Below are positions 10,218-21,800 of a DNA stretch of 64,000 nucleotides, in pieces. The notes beneath the pieces were generated by a model. The model had not been told where the DNA came from, ran no database searches, and saw only the letters and a list, made by a program, of their open reading frames with translations. Position 1 is the first letter of the stretch. Each line of letters starts with the position of its first letter. This stretch comes from Aristolochia californica (lineage: Eukaryota > Streptophyta > Magnoliopsida > Piperales > Aristolochiaceae): positions 11,622,164 to 11,686,163 of the forward strand of contig JARWKL010000005.1 in the NCBI GenBank assembly GCA_029961685.1. Direction: 5' to 3'. A program made the position numbers and the translations under genes.

Positions 10218-12050
10218 CACCCCCAAACCTAAATCTTTGCTAGTCCCTAGCAAAACAACAATAAAACCAAAATTAAGCCTAGGAAAACAAAATACCACTT
10301 TCGTAGGGAACACGATTGCATTTAGCGTATGCAACAAGCCGTTAAACCCCTACTTGACGGTAGTGGACGAGTTGTGTCTCATGAGGGTTTGCATGGAATT
10401 TACCCACAAAATTCATCTAAATCAATAATATAAAAAGAAAACTGAAGAAAATTTACTCCTCATTAGCATATGACTAACACTTAGTATCGTAAAATATATA
10501 AAAATCATTTGAAACCCTGCTCAATTTGAAAACCTGTGTAAAATATAGCACATTATCAATCCAAATACACTCATTGTTACTCCACTTGAACCAATGTGAC
10601 CCATAAGCAATTACTTTAACAGAACAAAGAGGCAACAAATAACCATAAAATCCTAGTCACATCACAATTAAGAGAAAATAGTAGAGTAAGCTTGTTGTCT
10701 GACAATCTCACAAAAGGAGTATACAAATTTCTATCTTGACCTACAACTTCTTTCAACTTACAATTCATGATCAAAGTTAAGGAAACTCACTGCTTCCAAA
10801 TTTAAACCCATTCTTCGCTATTACCAGCGCATTTTCGCTATTACCAGCGTAATTTTTGTTTCACTGAATACTTTTGGTATTACCACCATTTTGTATTCGT
10901 CTTCACTGCACATGCACTTATTTTTAAGTAACCGACTGTTCCGGTGCATGTCCCTGGGTTTGTCCAGGCTGTTTCTGAGGTTATCTGTCTTTTGCAAGCA
11001 AGAGCATTTCTATTTGCATTCATACATTACAACAAGGAATTTCACTGAGATATAAAAAAGAATAAGATCAAATAGGCATACAAGACTATTCAGACTAACA
11101 TAGATCAACACTAGATTTACATGTTCTCTTTTGCAACTAAGTTCCAAGTCAAATGCAATAGTAAGTTATCCCACTGAATTCTCATGGATCACAACAAATA
11201 ATATCAGATTTCTAATAGGCATATTCTACACAGTTTTACGAAAAATTTTGAAACACATTTGAGCAACTTATTTTAACTCTACTAAAGTTAACCACATACT
11301 AAGAGGAGTAATTTGAAAACCACAAACAAAAATCAAAGAAAATCATTGCTAAGACATAAAAGAGTCGGTTCTGGTGCCAGTCTTCTCGTCTAGTAGCTAC
11401 TACTCCAGTTGACTCACAACTTAGCTAGTTATACTCCAGCAGAGTAAGGGTTAAGCTCCCTCAAGGCTCCTAAATCCATAAGTAGGACCATATGTGTTTG
11501 GTCATCAACAATAATACCGAAGAGTCAATAAAGACCCCTAGGAATGATACATAGTCTCCCTCGAAGAAGATTTACTCGTATCAGTCGTACCCGTAGGTAA
11601 TCATTCGTAGATGAAACCGCTATCCCACATCACACTTTGAAGAAATATGTGTGCAACTGGCCACTGAAGGTAGCAGGAATCACTCGATGAACACAAGTCC
11701 TTGAGTTACTCACCATAAGGTTTTCATTCAATACTTCAAGATCGAACTGGTCAATCCCAGAACGGTTGTTTGAGTACAGACCTCTCAAACTAGGGACCAA
11801 AAGTCTGGTCATCGACTACCGGAACCATTTATGCTCTCAACCGGCAAGAGAGTACCCCGAGTCCATGACGGGGCCGGCATCATCGGGGGACCTCCAATCA
11901 ATCAAGACCAGAGTACACCAAAGGTTATCCCAATAAGAATTAATAAACTAAAAATAAAAACTGTAATGTACAAAGGGATAGAAATGTGGGGATTGCCCAC
12001 AATGTGCTACGTTTATAGTCATAAGCAAGACTCTGACGCAGTCAAGATGA
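10218..12050. other. Post-integrase non-coding region of the Athila-type element
   Basis: Athila elements often carry an extra, sometimes envelope-like, region between integrase and the 3' LTR. Here I see no supported frame in either direction; the region is AT-rich with a small direct repeat (tcgctattaccagcg twice near 10820-10850). Confidence 0.6.
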
Positions 12051-12059
12051 AAGGACAGG

Positions 12060-13051
12060 TTCCTCCAAGAAAATCACCATCACCTCCTCCGGTGTGGGGA
12101 CATTCTCACGATACGGTTTGAGCCTCTGACCGTTAACTATGAAGACCGACCTGTCTCAGTGATTGCGGATCTCAACAGCGCCATGAGGAAACACCTGTGT
12201 AACCTCAAATGGATCGGACCACCTAGATCTCAGATTCCCTGGAAACAAATGCAATCGTGAGTTATAAAGTAAAACATTCTACCCAACAGTTAAAGACTTG
12301 CGAAAAATAGATTTATCATGTAAAAGCTTTGTTCGCTCCTTGTACTGTTTGGCATTCTCATAAGCATCATGACGTATCTCCTCCAACTCATTCAATTGCA
12401 ATTTCCTCTCCTCACCCGCTTGAGCCAAATCAAAATTCAAAGCCTTAATGGCCCAATAAGCTCTATGCTCAAGCTCAACAGGTAAACGACATGCTTTGTC
12501 GAACACTAAGCGAAATGGAGACATCCCAATAGGAGTCTTATAGGCGGTTCGATAGGCCCATAAAGCATCGTCCAATTGAGTGGACCAATCTTTCCTATCA
12601 AAGCGAACCGACTTCTCCAAAATCTGTTTGATCTCCCTATTAGAGATTTCCACTTGACCACAAGTTTGCGGGTGATACGGATTGGACATCCAATGAGTGA
12701 TGGAGTATTTCTTCAACAAGGTCTCAAATGCTCTGTTACAAAAATGAGATCCCCCATCACTGATGATCGCTCTCGGGGTACCAAACCGATTAAAGATGTT
12801 TTCTTTTAAAAACTTTACCACCACTTTGTGATCATTTGTCTTACATGCAATAGCTTCTATCCATCTAGAGACATATTCAATGGCAACAAGGATGTATTGA
12901 TAGCCGAACGAGACAGGAAAAGGACCCATGAATTCAATACCCCACACATCAAACAATTCAACAATAAGAATGGGGTTAAAAGGCATCATGTTCTTCCTAG
13001 ACAAACAACCAGTACGTTGGCATCTATCACACACACGACAAAACTCATGGG
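12060..13051 (-). pseudogene. Ty3/gypsy integrase (Athila-like), frameshifted
   Basis: The open part (12279-13051, about 257 codons) starts inside the zinc-binding HHCC domain ([11 protein letters not shown]). The core follows: [10 protein letters not shown], where the usual first catalytic Asp is Glu; then IISDGGSHF (second Asp) and [10 protein letters not shown] (catalytic Glu). A stop ends this frame at 12279, but the conserved C-terminal part ([33 protein letters not shown]) continues in another frame to about 12060. The enzyme would insert element DNA, but the frameshift and altered Asp argue that it is dead. The N-terminus is cut off by the junction to LTR sequence at 13052. Confidence 0.92.
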
Positions 13052-13612
13052 AAATCAAAAATGGTCGGAATGCGGAATCGGCGCCGGAGGAGCCCTCTCA
13101 GGTTACCTCTTGGCCTGGCAAGCAGAAAATGGCAGCGTCGAACTCATCGCGACGAAGACTCTCTCGAGCTCTCCTTGGGTCTGTTCTCGATTGCCGGATG
13201 GTGGTGGATGACGGTGACGAACGGCGTTCGGAGGGAGCCCTCTCGGGTCTCCCTTCCTTCGGTCGGCGGCCCTTCCCTGGTTCCCCACTCGAGCTCCCTT
13301 TTCTTTCAAAACGCTATTACCCTAAAAATCTCCCTCTTTCACTAATGACATTTTGGTAAATATCTCCTTCTCCACCAAAATTCTCCTGAAATTCCATAAT
13401 TGAATCCATAAAAATCATTTCAGGAAGAAATAAACCCTAAAAGCAATGAAATATAATTCAGGAGAGAAAAATGCAATATAGACAGTGATTAATACCAAAT
13501 TAATAAATGCACGTTTAATTTGAAAACCGATAAATAACCACCTATAACACAATTATAAGGGTTATTCTATTATAATTAACCTAGTTCTCATGTCAAAATT
13601 TGGCATATATCA
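13052..13612 (-). repeat. Truncated 5' LTR of Athila-type element
   Basis: 561 bp matching the distal part of the other LTR (from about 9664 to 10217), including gcggaatcggcgccggagga and cgataaataaccacctataa. Missing is the LTR end next to the primer-binding site. It ends at 13612, followed by the CTATG duplication. Confidence 0.9.
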
Positions 13613-13617
13613 CTATG

Positions 13618-15142
13618 CTGAGTTGACTCGGACAGGGTTGATTCGGTCCGAGTTGGTCCGAGTTGACTTTGTCGGAATAGAACCAATAGTCGCTGGTTCA
13701 CTAGCTTGACTCGGGCGAGTCCAGTCCGACTCTTGGTAGCTGCTCGATTAAACCAAGCTACCTAACTAGGCAAATTTTAATTTGGCTATAGTGTATCTTC
13801 TTGGCTCTTTTGAACAGCTGGACAACAGCGAACCAGAGAAGGAAAACTCTAGTGAAGGATGAACTGTTCCAGTAGAATGATCTCTGCTGTGATATTTCCA
13901 AAGATCTTTGAAAAATCCCGGAGAGGCAGCAGCAGCAGTAAGTTCCCAAAATGGAAGAAAATCACGAGGATTCAGCAGGTTGCTGGCTGAGTTTCCTCGG
14001 AAGTCCAATAATGTTGATTCGGCCGAGAACAATTCAGGCAACTGCTCAGCCTCTTCTAGTAACTCCGCGCAACGTTGCTATAGGGTGGCCAACAAGAGAA
14101 GGCCAGTTAAGCATAGCAATAAATTTCTGAAGATTGATGCAGAGAGATTCCTTGAAGTTTCGGACTGGATGACAGCAGAGCAAACTTCCAGAAATAAAAG
14201 AAATGCCAATGAGGTTAGTGCCAGCAATCGCGTGAAGTTTGGAATATTATTATGGTTCCTTGAGCAACGTCGGCAACATCGAAGGTAAGATTCTGGAATA
14301 TGTAGTCCAACCACTCTGGAAGGTAACTTCAGTAGGCAACATTCAGTAACGTCGACAACTTTCAGTAGAAGGTAACTGCTGTAATCAGGCGAGTCACAGA
14401 AAATATGAAATCTGCTGAGATTGACTAGATATCAAGAGGCAATCAACTAGCTGAGGCTCAAGACGACTTTCCAAGATTAAAAAAAAAAACAGCTGCTGCA
14501 TCCAATTTCTGTAATCACGTAGCAACCTTGCAGTAATCTTCTAAAATGAAACTGATATCATGATATGCCCATTAATAAGTAAGGTGCTGGTTCATCGTCC
14601 TCCCGAAGCGGCAACCAGAAACTCCATCCAGTAAACAGATGACAAGGCAGCTCAGAGATGGAAAGTTAATTCAGGATAGACAGGATAGACAGCCGGAAGT
14701 AGGCCGAACAAATTCAGGTACTCAATACGACTCCCGATGGCAGCAATAGCAGCCAGCAAGCCAGCCGAATAGAGTAAGTTACAGAGCATTGAAGATGATT
14801 CTTTCAACATGTTCTTCAATGAGACAGGAGCTGGGAAACAAAATCAGACCTCAGGCCATGGGTGGATACTGCAGCGGATGCTGATCTCCTCTCTCCAAAT
14901 CTAAACCTACTGTCTCGATCAGCCAAAGTTGTGAATAGAAGAAATCAAGAATAACTGAGAAATGTTCAAACAATACCAGAGGAAGCTTTCTACATTCTGT
15001 CAGAAGCGCTTGAGCCTAGAAATCTTGTGTCTCTTCTACATCGCCCTTCCGAAGCTCTGAGAGGAAGCCGTCTACCAGTCAATGAAAATATTTTGAAGAG
15101 TTTATGTTGATTCGGGCCGTTCTCGTAACAGGAGGCAACAAG

Positions 15143-15186
<44 letters not shown>

Positions 15187-15299
15187 TAACAGTAATATGA
15201 CGAACAAATAAGTAATAATATGTGCCAAAAAATGATGGGTTTTTTAATCTTGAAAAATCATAGATGTGAGCCCTGAAAATCATTGTTTTGATACCAAGT
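13618..15299. other. LARD internal region, no supported gene
   Basis: Starts with a TCGG/GAGTTG-rich cluster (gagttggtccgagttgac) that pairs with 8690-8710 across the Athila insertion. A 126-codon plus frame at 13908-14288 and antisense frames over it lack recognisable domains and I do not call them. A (GA)n microsatellite lies at 15145-15182. The minus-strand primer-binding site abuts the LTR at 15300. Confidence 0.6.
15145..15182. repeat. (GA)n microsatellite
   Basis: About 19 uninterrupted GA units inside the LARD internal region. Confidence 0.97.
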
Positions 15300-15580
15300 T
15301 GATTTAGGACTCCATGGATTTATCTCATGAAGAAAGAGATAGAGACACCAATTGGGAGAAAACAGGAGGAAGAAGAGATTAAGGAATTATTGTCCTAACC
15401 CTTCCACTAAAGCTCAATTTATATATTAATCAAATTACTGTATTACAATAATACCCATGGAACTTAAACTAATTACATTTATACCATCTCTATGAGAGGA
15501 CTCTTTATTTACCATCATGTCGTCATTGTATGGGCTTATGGGCATTGAGCCCATCGTCTACATCTGTTGGATGTGTGGGT

Positions 15581-16187
15581 TGTTGGATCTAGGACCTCTT
15601 TTCTAATATCCTTAGCAAGGGAAGATAGAAAGAAAAAGAAGAAAAGGGGAAGAAGGTTCTCGAGTAGAGAGAAGAGGAGAAGAAAAACAAGGTATGCATC
15701 AAGCAAAAAGAGAGATTTACTCAAGAAAGAATCGTAGAACTTGATTAATTCCAAGTTACAACAACTCTATTTATAGTAGAGGAAGTGATAGAATCCTTAT
15801 ACAATTAAACTTTACGTCTCCTAATTACATTCCAACTCTTAACTCTCTAAGATAAGCCTATAATGAAAAAATAACACAATCTACTAGAGGTCTAATATAA
15901 CTTGAACTCTAACTCTTCTTTAATCACATGAACATAAGAGAGGAGACTGGCTTGTGGCCTTATCTTTGTGGGCACCACATGATCTTTCAGCTCATGTTGA
16001 TAAGATTACCATCTCGTTGTATCTTTGTGGGTCCTTCATGATCTTCAAAAATCTTCTAACTTATTCTAGCTTGTGCATGTTATCTCTTAACTCGTGCTAG
16101 CTTGGGTGAGGACTCTTCTTGGCATCCCAATTCCACATGGTGGGTCCCATTAGCTTGTGCAACCATGGTGGGTCCCACATTGTAACA
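15581..16187 (-). mobile_element. 3' LTR of minus-strand copia element (607 bp)
   Basis: Bounded by tgttggatctagg and cattgtaaca; directly followed by ctccccctcaagctggggg, the complement of a polypurine tract. It interrupts the LARD LTR at 15580. It is much longer than, and only partly alignable to, the LTR at the other end (18374-18815). Confidence 0.8.
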
Positions 16188-17660
16188 CTCCCCCTCAAGC
16201 TGGGGGTGAGCAAACATTATAGATACCCAGTTCGCTACAGATGGTAGATATAATCTTGTGAGTGACCAGCATGGTGAGAATATCTACAACTTGATTTTGC
16301 GATGATATATGCTTTAGAGATAAAAGGCATGTTTTGAACTTTTCTCGTATAAAGTCGTAGTCCACTTCAAAATATTTTTTCTTTCATGGAAGACTTGATT
16401 CGATGTAATGTGTATTGCTGCTTGATTATCACAATATAGATCCATCGAAGCTTCTTTGTAGAATCCCAATTCAATGAGAAGAGATCTGATCTGTAGGAGT
16501 TCACTAACAGTGTGTACCACGGCTCTGTATTCTGCTTCTGCACTAGACCGTGCTACTACATTTTGCTTCTTGCTTTTCCATTAAACCAAATTCCCTCCAA
16601 CCATCATACAAAATCCTGAAGTAGATTTCCTGTCATCCGAGGATTTGGCCCAGTCTGAATCTTAGAATCCATCGATGTTGAAGTGAACATGATTTTTATA
16701 GAGAAGCCCTCTTCCTGGAGCTCCTTTCAGATATCATAATATCCTTTCTAGTGCTTGCCAATGAATAAGTTGTGGTTTGTATATATATTGACTCACCACA
16801 CTTACTGCATATGATATATCTGGCCATGTTACGCACAGGTAAATAAGTCTTCCCACTAGTCTTTGATATTTCCCGAGATCTACATCTTCTCTGGTACCTA
16901 GACATAATTTTGTATTTGAGTCCATAGGAGTTTCTGCAGGTTTGCATCCCATCATTCCTGTCTCCTCCAATAGATCAAGGGCATACTTCCTTTGGGATAG
17001 CACAATCCCATCTCTCAATTGTAATACTTCAATACCCAAAAAATATTTGAGTAGTCCAAGATCCTTTGTCTTGAATTCAGCACATATTTTTTCTTTTGTT
17101 TCTTGGATGCCCCTGGTATCACTACCAGTTAAAATGATATCATCAACATATACGACAAAAATTACCTTGACTCTAGGTGTGTTTTTAATAAATACTGAGT
17201 AATCTCATGAGCATATGTAAAATCCAGCCCGTATGAGGGCTTGACTAAAATTTTCAAACCAAGCATGAGGGGACTATTTTAAACCATACAGAGATTTTTT
17301 TACTCGACATACAGACTCCCCCTCAACTACATACCCAAGTGGTTGCTGCATATAAATTTTTTCTTTAATATCCTCATTCAAAAGGCATTTTTCACATTAA
17401 GTTGAGATATCTGCCATGAAGAATTGGCTACCAGATATAATAATACACGTACAGAGTTCATTTTTGCCTCTGGAGAGAAGGTTTCTTCATAATCAATACG
17501 ATAACACTAAGTACAACCTTTAGCAACAAGTCGAGCCTTTAGCCATGCAATTGACCCATCCGGATTATGTTTAACAATAAAAACCCATTTGCAATAGACG
17601 GGTTTCTTATCTGACGGAAGAGGAACCAGTGACCATGTCTGATTTTCATGATAGATTTTG
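16188..17660 (-). pseudogene. Copia reverse transcriptase/RNase H remnant
   Basis: Read from high to low coordinates: the RT N-terminal part (QTWSLVPLPS, KWVFIVKHNPDGSIA) near 17650-17540; the catalytic block with VDDIILTG near 17140; KDLGLLKYFLGIEVLQ; then DISYAVSVVSQY at about 16820 and RNase H with DLYCDNQAAIHI at about 16440. Stops and frameshifts occur throughout. Gag, protease and integrase are absent; the RT start lies directly beside the leader region. It is therefore an internally deleted copy whose RT fold is recognisable but inactive. Confidence 0.9.
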
Positions 17661-17699
17661 GTCTATGTCTTCTGGCCGAACTTAGTACTATTTCTCCTT

Positions 17700-18360
17700 T
17701 TTTTCCAGAATGACCATTGAGTCTTCCAAGATCAATATCTCCTTATAAAGAAATCATACAGAGATTGGTTAAATATTTAAGAACATAGACTTACATATCT
17801 TTCTTTTGATATATAATTCTCCATATAAAGTCTCTTTCTTGATACAATAAAATACCTCGGAAGTTGAATCTTTCTGCTGCTGCTCAAACCTCTTTTGCAA
17901 TCTCACCTTTGTTGCTTCAAATATCGATTTATCTTTGTAGATAAATCAGATAAAAGAGTGCTTAAGTAGGTAAAATAATAGACTTACAGGTCTTTCTTTT
18001 AATATATATTTGTCCATATAAAGTCTAGTTCTTGATAGCATAAAATACCTAGGAAGCAGTAGTTTCCTGCTGCTGCTCAAACCTTTTTGCAATCCGACCT
18101 TCTCTCATTCAAATATTGATATCTCTCTGTAGATGACTTTGACCGGAAAAAAATCTATTTTTTATGGAAATTAGACTCAAATATCTTTCCGTCAATATAT
18201 AATTTGCAATATGAAAAGCTCCGTATAGAGGTGAAAACCACAAAGAAAACTACTGGTGTAGAGACTGAAAAAAATAACTACGAACCAAGACTTTGGGTTT
18301 AGGGTTTCGAGAAAAGAATCTCATTATCTCTGTGGGTTGACCAAGTGAACTAACATAACC
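17700..18360 (-). repeat. Copia 5' leader with ~180-bp tandem repeats
   Basis: Two diverged copies are marked by agtctctttcttgata/agtctagttcttgata (17841 and 18021) and cctcggaag/cctaggaag, period about 180. The same leader, in plus orientation, occurs at 61690-62080 in the compact element with LTRs of the same family. Its function is unknown; it sits between primer-binding site and coding region, where packaging and dimerisation signals usually lie. Confidence 0.7.
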
Positions 18361-18361
18361 T

Positions 18362-18373
18362 GCTCTGATACCA
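18362..18373 (-). promoter_or_regulatory. Primer-binding site (tRNA-iMet) of copia element
   Basis: The minus strand reads TGGTATCAGAGC, an exact match to the plant initiator-tRNA-Met primer site, directly adjoining the LTR at 18374. Confidence 0.9.
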
Positions 18374-18815
18374 TGTTACATTTATGGAAAAGAGAAATAC
18401 TTCATAGATTTCATTAACTTATTATAATCAAAATACATGAACCTCTATTTATAATAGAGGAAGGTAGTAGAGTCCAATTATAATAAAACTAACCTTGTCC
18501 CAATTACACCCAAACTCTAACACTTAAAGATAAGTCCTAGCATAATTAAATAATTCAATATAGATAAAAGACAAACATAACTCAAACTAGAACTCTTCTA
18601 GGATGTGACCATAAGATAAAGATGCCTTTGTGAGTCCTTCTTGATCTTCCAACTTATGTGATAAGGATGCCAACTCGTGGTAATCATGGTGTGTCCTACA
18701 TTTTATGTTCTTGGGCCCATCTTGTGGGTCTTCCTTGGTAGTGTGGCCCATCTTATAATACTCTTAGATATGTGGGCCTTCCTTGGTCGTGTAGGCTTGG
18801 GCCAATCTTCCAACA
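18374..18815 (-). mobile_element. 5' LTR of copia element (442 bp family)
   Basis: Bounded by tgttacatttatgg and cttccaaca. It shares most of its length with the solo LTR 42204-42643 and the LTRs at 61015-61455 and 63222-63613. A TATA box lies inside a 19-bp inverted repeat, cctctatttataatagagg (18442-18460). Its outer side joins satellite array B. Confidence 0.88.
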
Positions 18816-21800
18816 CTTGTAAAAATACGTCTTCAAGGACCATTAGTGCCTCATGTTTCTCGGAAAGACTTTTCTAGCAAAAAATTCTCACCAGGAAAAG
18901 TTTTTGGTAACACAATTTTTGTTGAAATAAAGTACTTTCTATAACTACAAGGTCTGGTTAGCGTAGTTTTATAGAAAATGTTGGAAAAGTATTTCTTGTA
19001 AAAATACGTCTCTAGGGACCATAGTGCCTCATGTTTCCTGGAAACACTTTTCTAGTAGAAAATTCTTACCTAGAATTATTTTTGGTAAGGCAATTTTTGC
19101 ATAAATTAATTACTTTCTACAACTACTACACCTTGTTAGTGCATTTTTTCAGGAAACAGTGGAAAATATTTTACTAAAATACGTCTTTGAGGACTATTCA
19201 TGCTTCATATTTCATGGCATCACTTTTCTAGGTAAATATGTTTACGAGGAAAATTTTGTGCTAACACAATTTTTACTGAAACGAATTACTTTCTACATCT
19301 ATAAGGCCATATTTGTGCTTTTTTTTTCGGGAAATGTCGGAAAAGAATTTCTAGTAAAAATACATCTCAAGGAACCATTATTGCCTCACGTTTCCTAGAA
19401 GTACTTTTCTATTTGAAAATTCTTTCTAGGAAAATTTTGTGGTTAGGCAAGTTTTCCTGAACCAAATTACTTTCTACAACTCTAAGGTGTGGTTTGTGAT
19501 TTTTTCAGAAAACGGTGGAAAAATATTTCTTGTAAAAATACGTCTTCATGGACCATTAGTACATCATATATCCTGGATACACTTTTCAAGCTAAAAATAA
19601 TTACCAAGAAAATTTTGTGGTAACGCAATTTTTACTAAAACAAATTACTTTCTACAACTATTAAGGGTTTGTTAGTGCATTTTTTTCAGGAAACAATGGA
19701 AAATTTTATCTTGTAAAAATACATCTACATGGACCATTAGTGTCTCATGTTGCTTGGAAACACTTTTCAGGTTGAAAATTCTAACCAGGAAGATTTTGTG
19801 GTAAGGCAATTTTTTGTGAAGCAAATTTCTTTCTACAACTATATTGCCTTGTTAATGTATTTTTTTAAGAAAAATTAATAAAGTATGTCTATTGAAATAA
19901 GTCTTCAATGAACATTAGTTCCTCATGTTTCCAAGAAGCACTTTTCACGCTGAAAATTCTTTCCAAAAAACTTTTGAGGTAAGGTAATTTTTTCTACAAC
20001 AAATTACTTTCTACAACTATAGTCTTGTTAGTGTTTTTTTTTTTTTTTTGGCAACGTTGGAAATGTATTTCTTGTAAGAATAAGTCTCTTGGGACCTTTA
20101 GTGCCTAATGTTTCCATAAAACTCTTTTCTAGATGAAAATTTTTGTGGTATGGCAATTTTTGCCGAAACAAATTACTTACTACAACTATAAGGCCTTGTG
20201 ACTGTTTTTTTTTCATGGAAATGTTGGAAACGTATTTCTAGTAGAAATACATCACCAGGGACCATTAGTGCATCATGTTTCTTGGAGACACTTTTCAAGT
20301 TGAAAATTCTTACCAGGAAAATTTTGTGGTAATGCAGTTTTCGCTGTAACAAATTACTTTGTAAATCTATAAGGCCTTGTTAGAGCATTTTTTCAGGAAA
20401 CATTGGAAAAGTATTGATATTAAAAATACATCTCCAAGGACCTTTGGTGCCTCATGTTTCCTAGAAACACTTTTCTTATAAAAAATTCTTATAAAGAATA
20501 TTGTGGTAACACATTTTTTGTTGAAATACATAACATTCTAAAACTATTAGGCCTTGTTAGTGCCTTTTGCAATAAACATTAAAAATTATTTATTGTAAAA
20601 ATATGTCTCTAGAGACCCTTAGTGATTTATGTTTCCTGGAAAAACTTTTTTAGCTCAAAATTCTTACCAAGAAAATTTTGTGGTACGACAATTTTTTCTA
20701 TAAAAAACTTACTTTCTACAATTACAAGGCCTTGTTAGTGCATTTTTTCATTAAACGTTGGAAAAATATTTCTAGTTAAAAAACATCTCCATGGACCATT
20801 AGTGCCTCATGTTTCTTGAAAACAATTTTCTAGCTGAAAATTCATACTAGGAAAATTTTGGGGTAAGGCAATTTTTTATGAAACAAATTACTCTCTCCAA
20901 CTATAAGGCATTGTTTGAGCATTTTTTTTAGGAAACGTTGGAAATGTATTTCTTGTAAAAATACGCCTCCAAGGACCATTAGTGCCTCATGTTTCTTGGA
21001 AATATTTTTCCAACAAAAAAATCTTTCTTGGAATATTTTGTGGTTAAGCAATTTTTGTTAAAACAAATTACTTTATAAAACTATTTGACCTTTTTAGTGC
21101 ATTTTTTCAGGAAACGTGTGGAAAGTATTTCAAGTAAAAATACATCTGTAGGGACCTTTAGTGCTTGTTGTTTCTTGGAACCACATTTCTTGTTGAAAAT
21201 TCTTACCATGAAAATTTAGTGCGATGGCAATTTTTCCTGAAATAAATTACTTTCTACAACTTTAAGGCCTTGTTTATGCTTTTTATTAGGAAACTTTAGA
21301 AAAGTATTTCTAGTAAAAATACATCTCCACGAAATATTAGTGCCTCATGTTTCCTAGAAACACTTTTCTACCTTAAAATTCTTTCCTGGAAAATTTTGTG
21401 GTAAGGCAATTTTTGTTGAAAAAATTACTTTCTACAACTACAACGTCTTGTTAGTGTATTTTTAAGGAAAGTTTGGAAAATTATTTCTAGTAAAAATATG
21501 TCTATATCCACCATTAGTACCTCATATTTCCTGGAAACAGTTTTCTAGCTAAAAATTCTTACCAAGGAAATTTTGTGGTAACGTAATTTGTATTGAAACA
21601 AATTACTTTATACAACTCTAAGGCCATGTAAATGCATTTTCTAAGGAAACACTGGAAAATTATTTCTAGCAAAAATAGGTCTCCAAGGACCAATAGAGCC
21701 TCACATTTCCTAGAAGCACTTTTCAAGCTGAAAATTCTTGCCTGGAAAATTTTGTGGTAAGGTCAGTTTTTGTTGAAACAAATTACTTTCAACAATTATA

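Larger units (their letters stand above)
8716..13612 (-). mobile_element. Athila-type Ty3/gypsy element with internal deletion
   Basis: Bounded by a perfect target-site duplication CTATG (8711-8715 and 13613-13617) and by TG...CA ends. On the minus strand the 3' LTR is 8716-10217, and a polypurine tract (complement of cacccccaaacc) starts at 10218. Next come a non-coding post-integrase segment (about 10230-12050), integrase (about 12060-13051), then only the distal part of the 5' LTR (13052-13612). Primer-binding site, gag, protease, reverse transcriptase and RNase H are missing, so one large deletion joins the middle of the 5' LTR to integrase. Integrase similarity and the long LTR favour Athila within the Tat/Athila group. 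Confidence 0.88.
7511..15580 (-). mobile_element. Non-coding LTR retrotransposon (LARD-like), split by Athila-type insertion
   Basis: In minus orientation: a 5' LTR (15300-15580, outer end lost), a primer-binding-site motif read as TTGGTATCAAAAC just inside it, non-coding internal DNA (15299-13618, then 8710-7881), a polypurine tract (complement of ctccccctcaagctggggg at 7881) and a 3' LTR (about 7511-7880). The two LTRs share the stretches around catggatttatctcatg, aggaagaagag/aggaataagag and gggcttatgggc. No protein of the copia or gypsy type can be read in the internal part, as expected for a large retrotransposon derivative that depends on another element. The internal repeats around gagttggtccgagttgac recur at 63.9 kb in a second copy. 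Confidence 0.75.

Noticed and set aside
13908..14288. 126-codon plus-strand frame in the LARD interior with overlapping antisense frames
   Set aside because: No recognisable domain, antisense to the element, and located in a non-coding leader; composition explains it.
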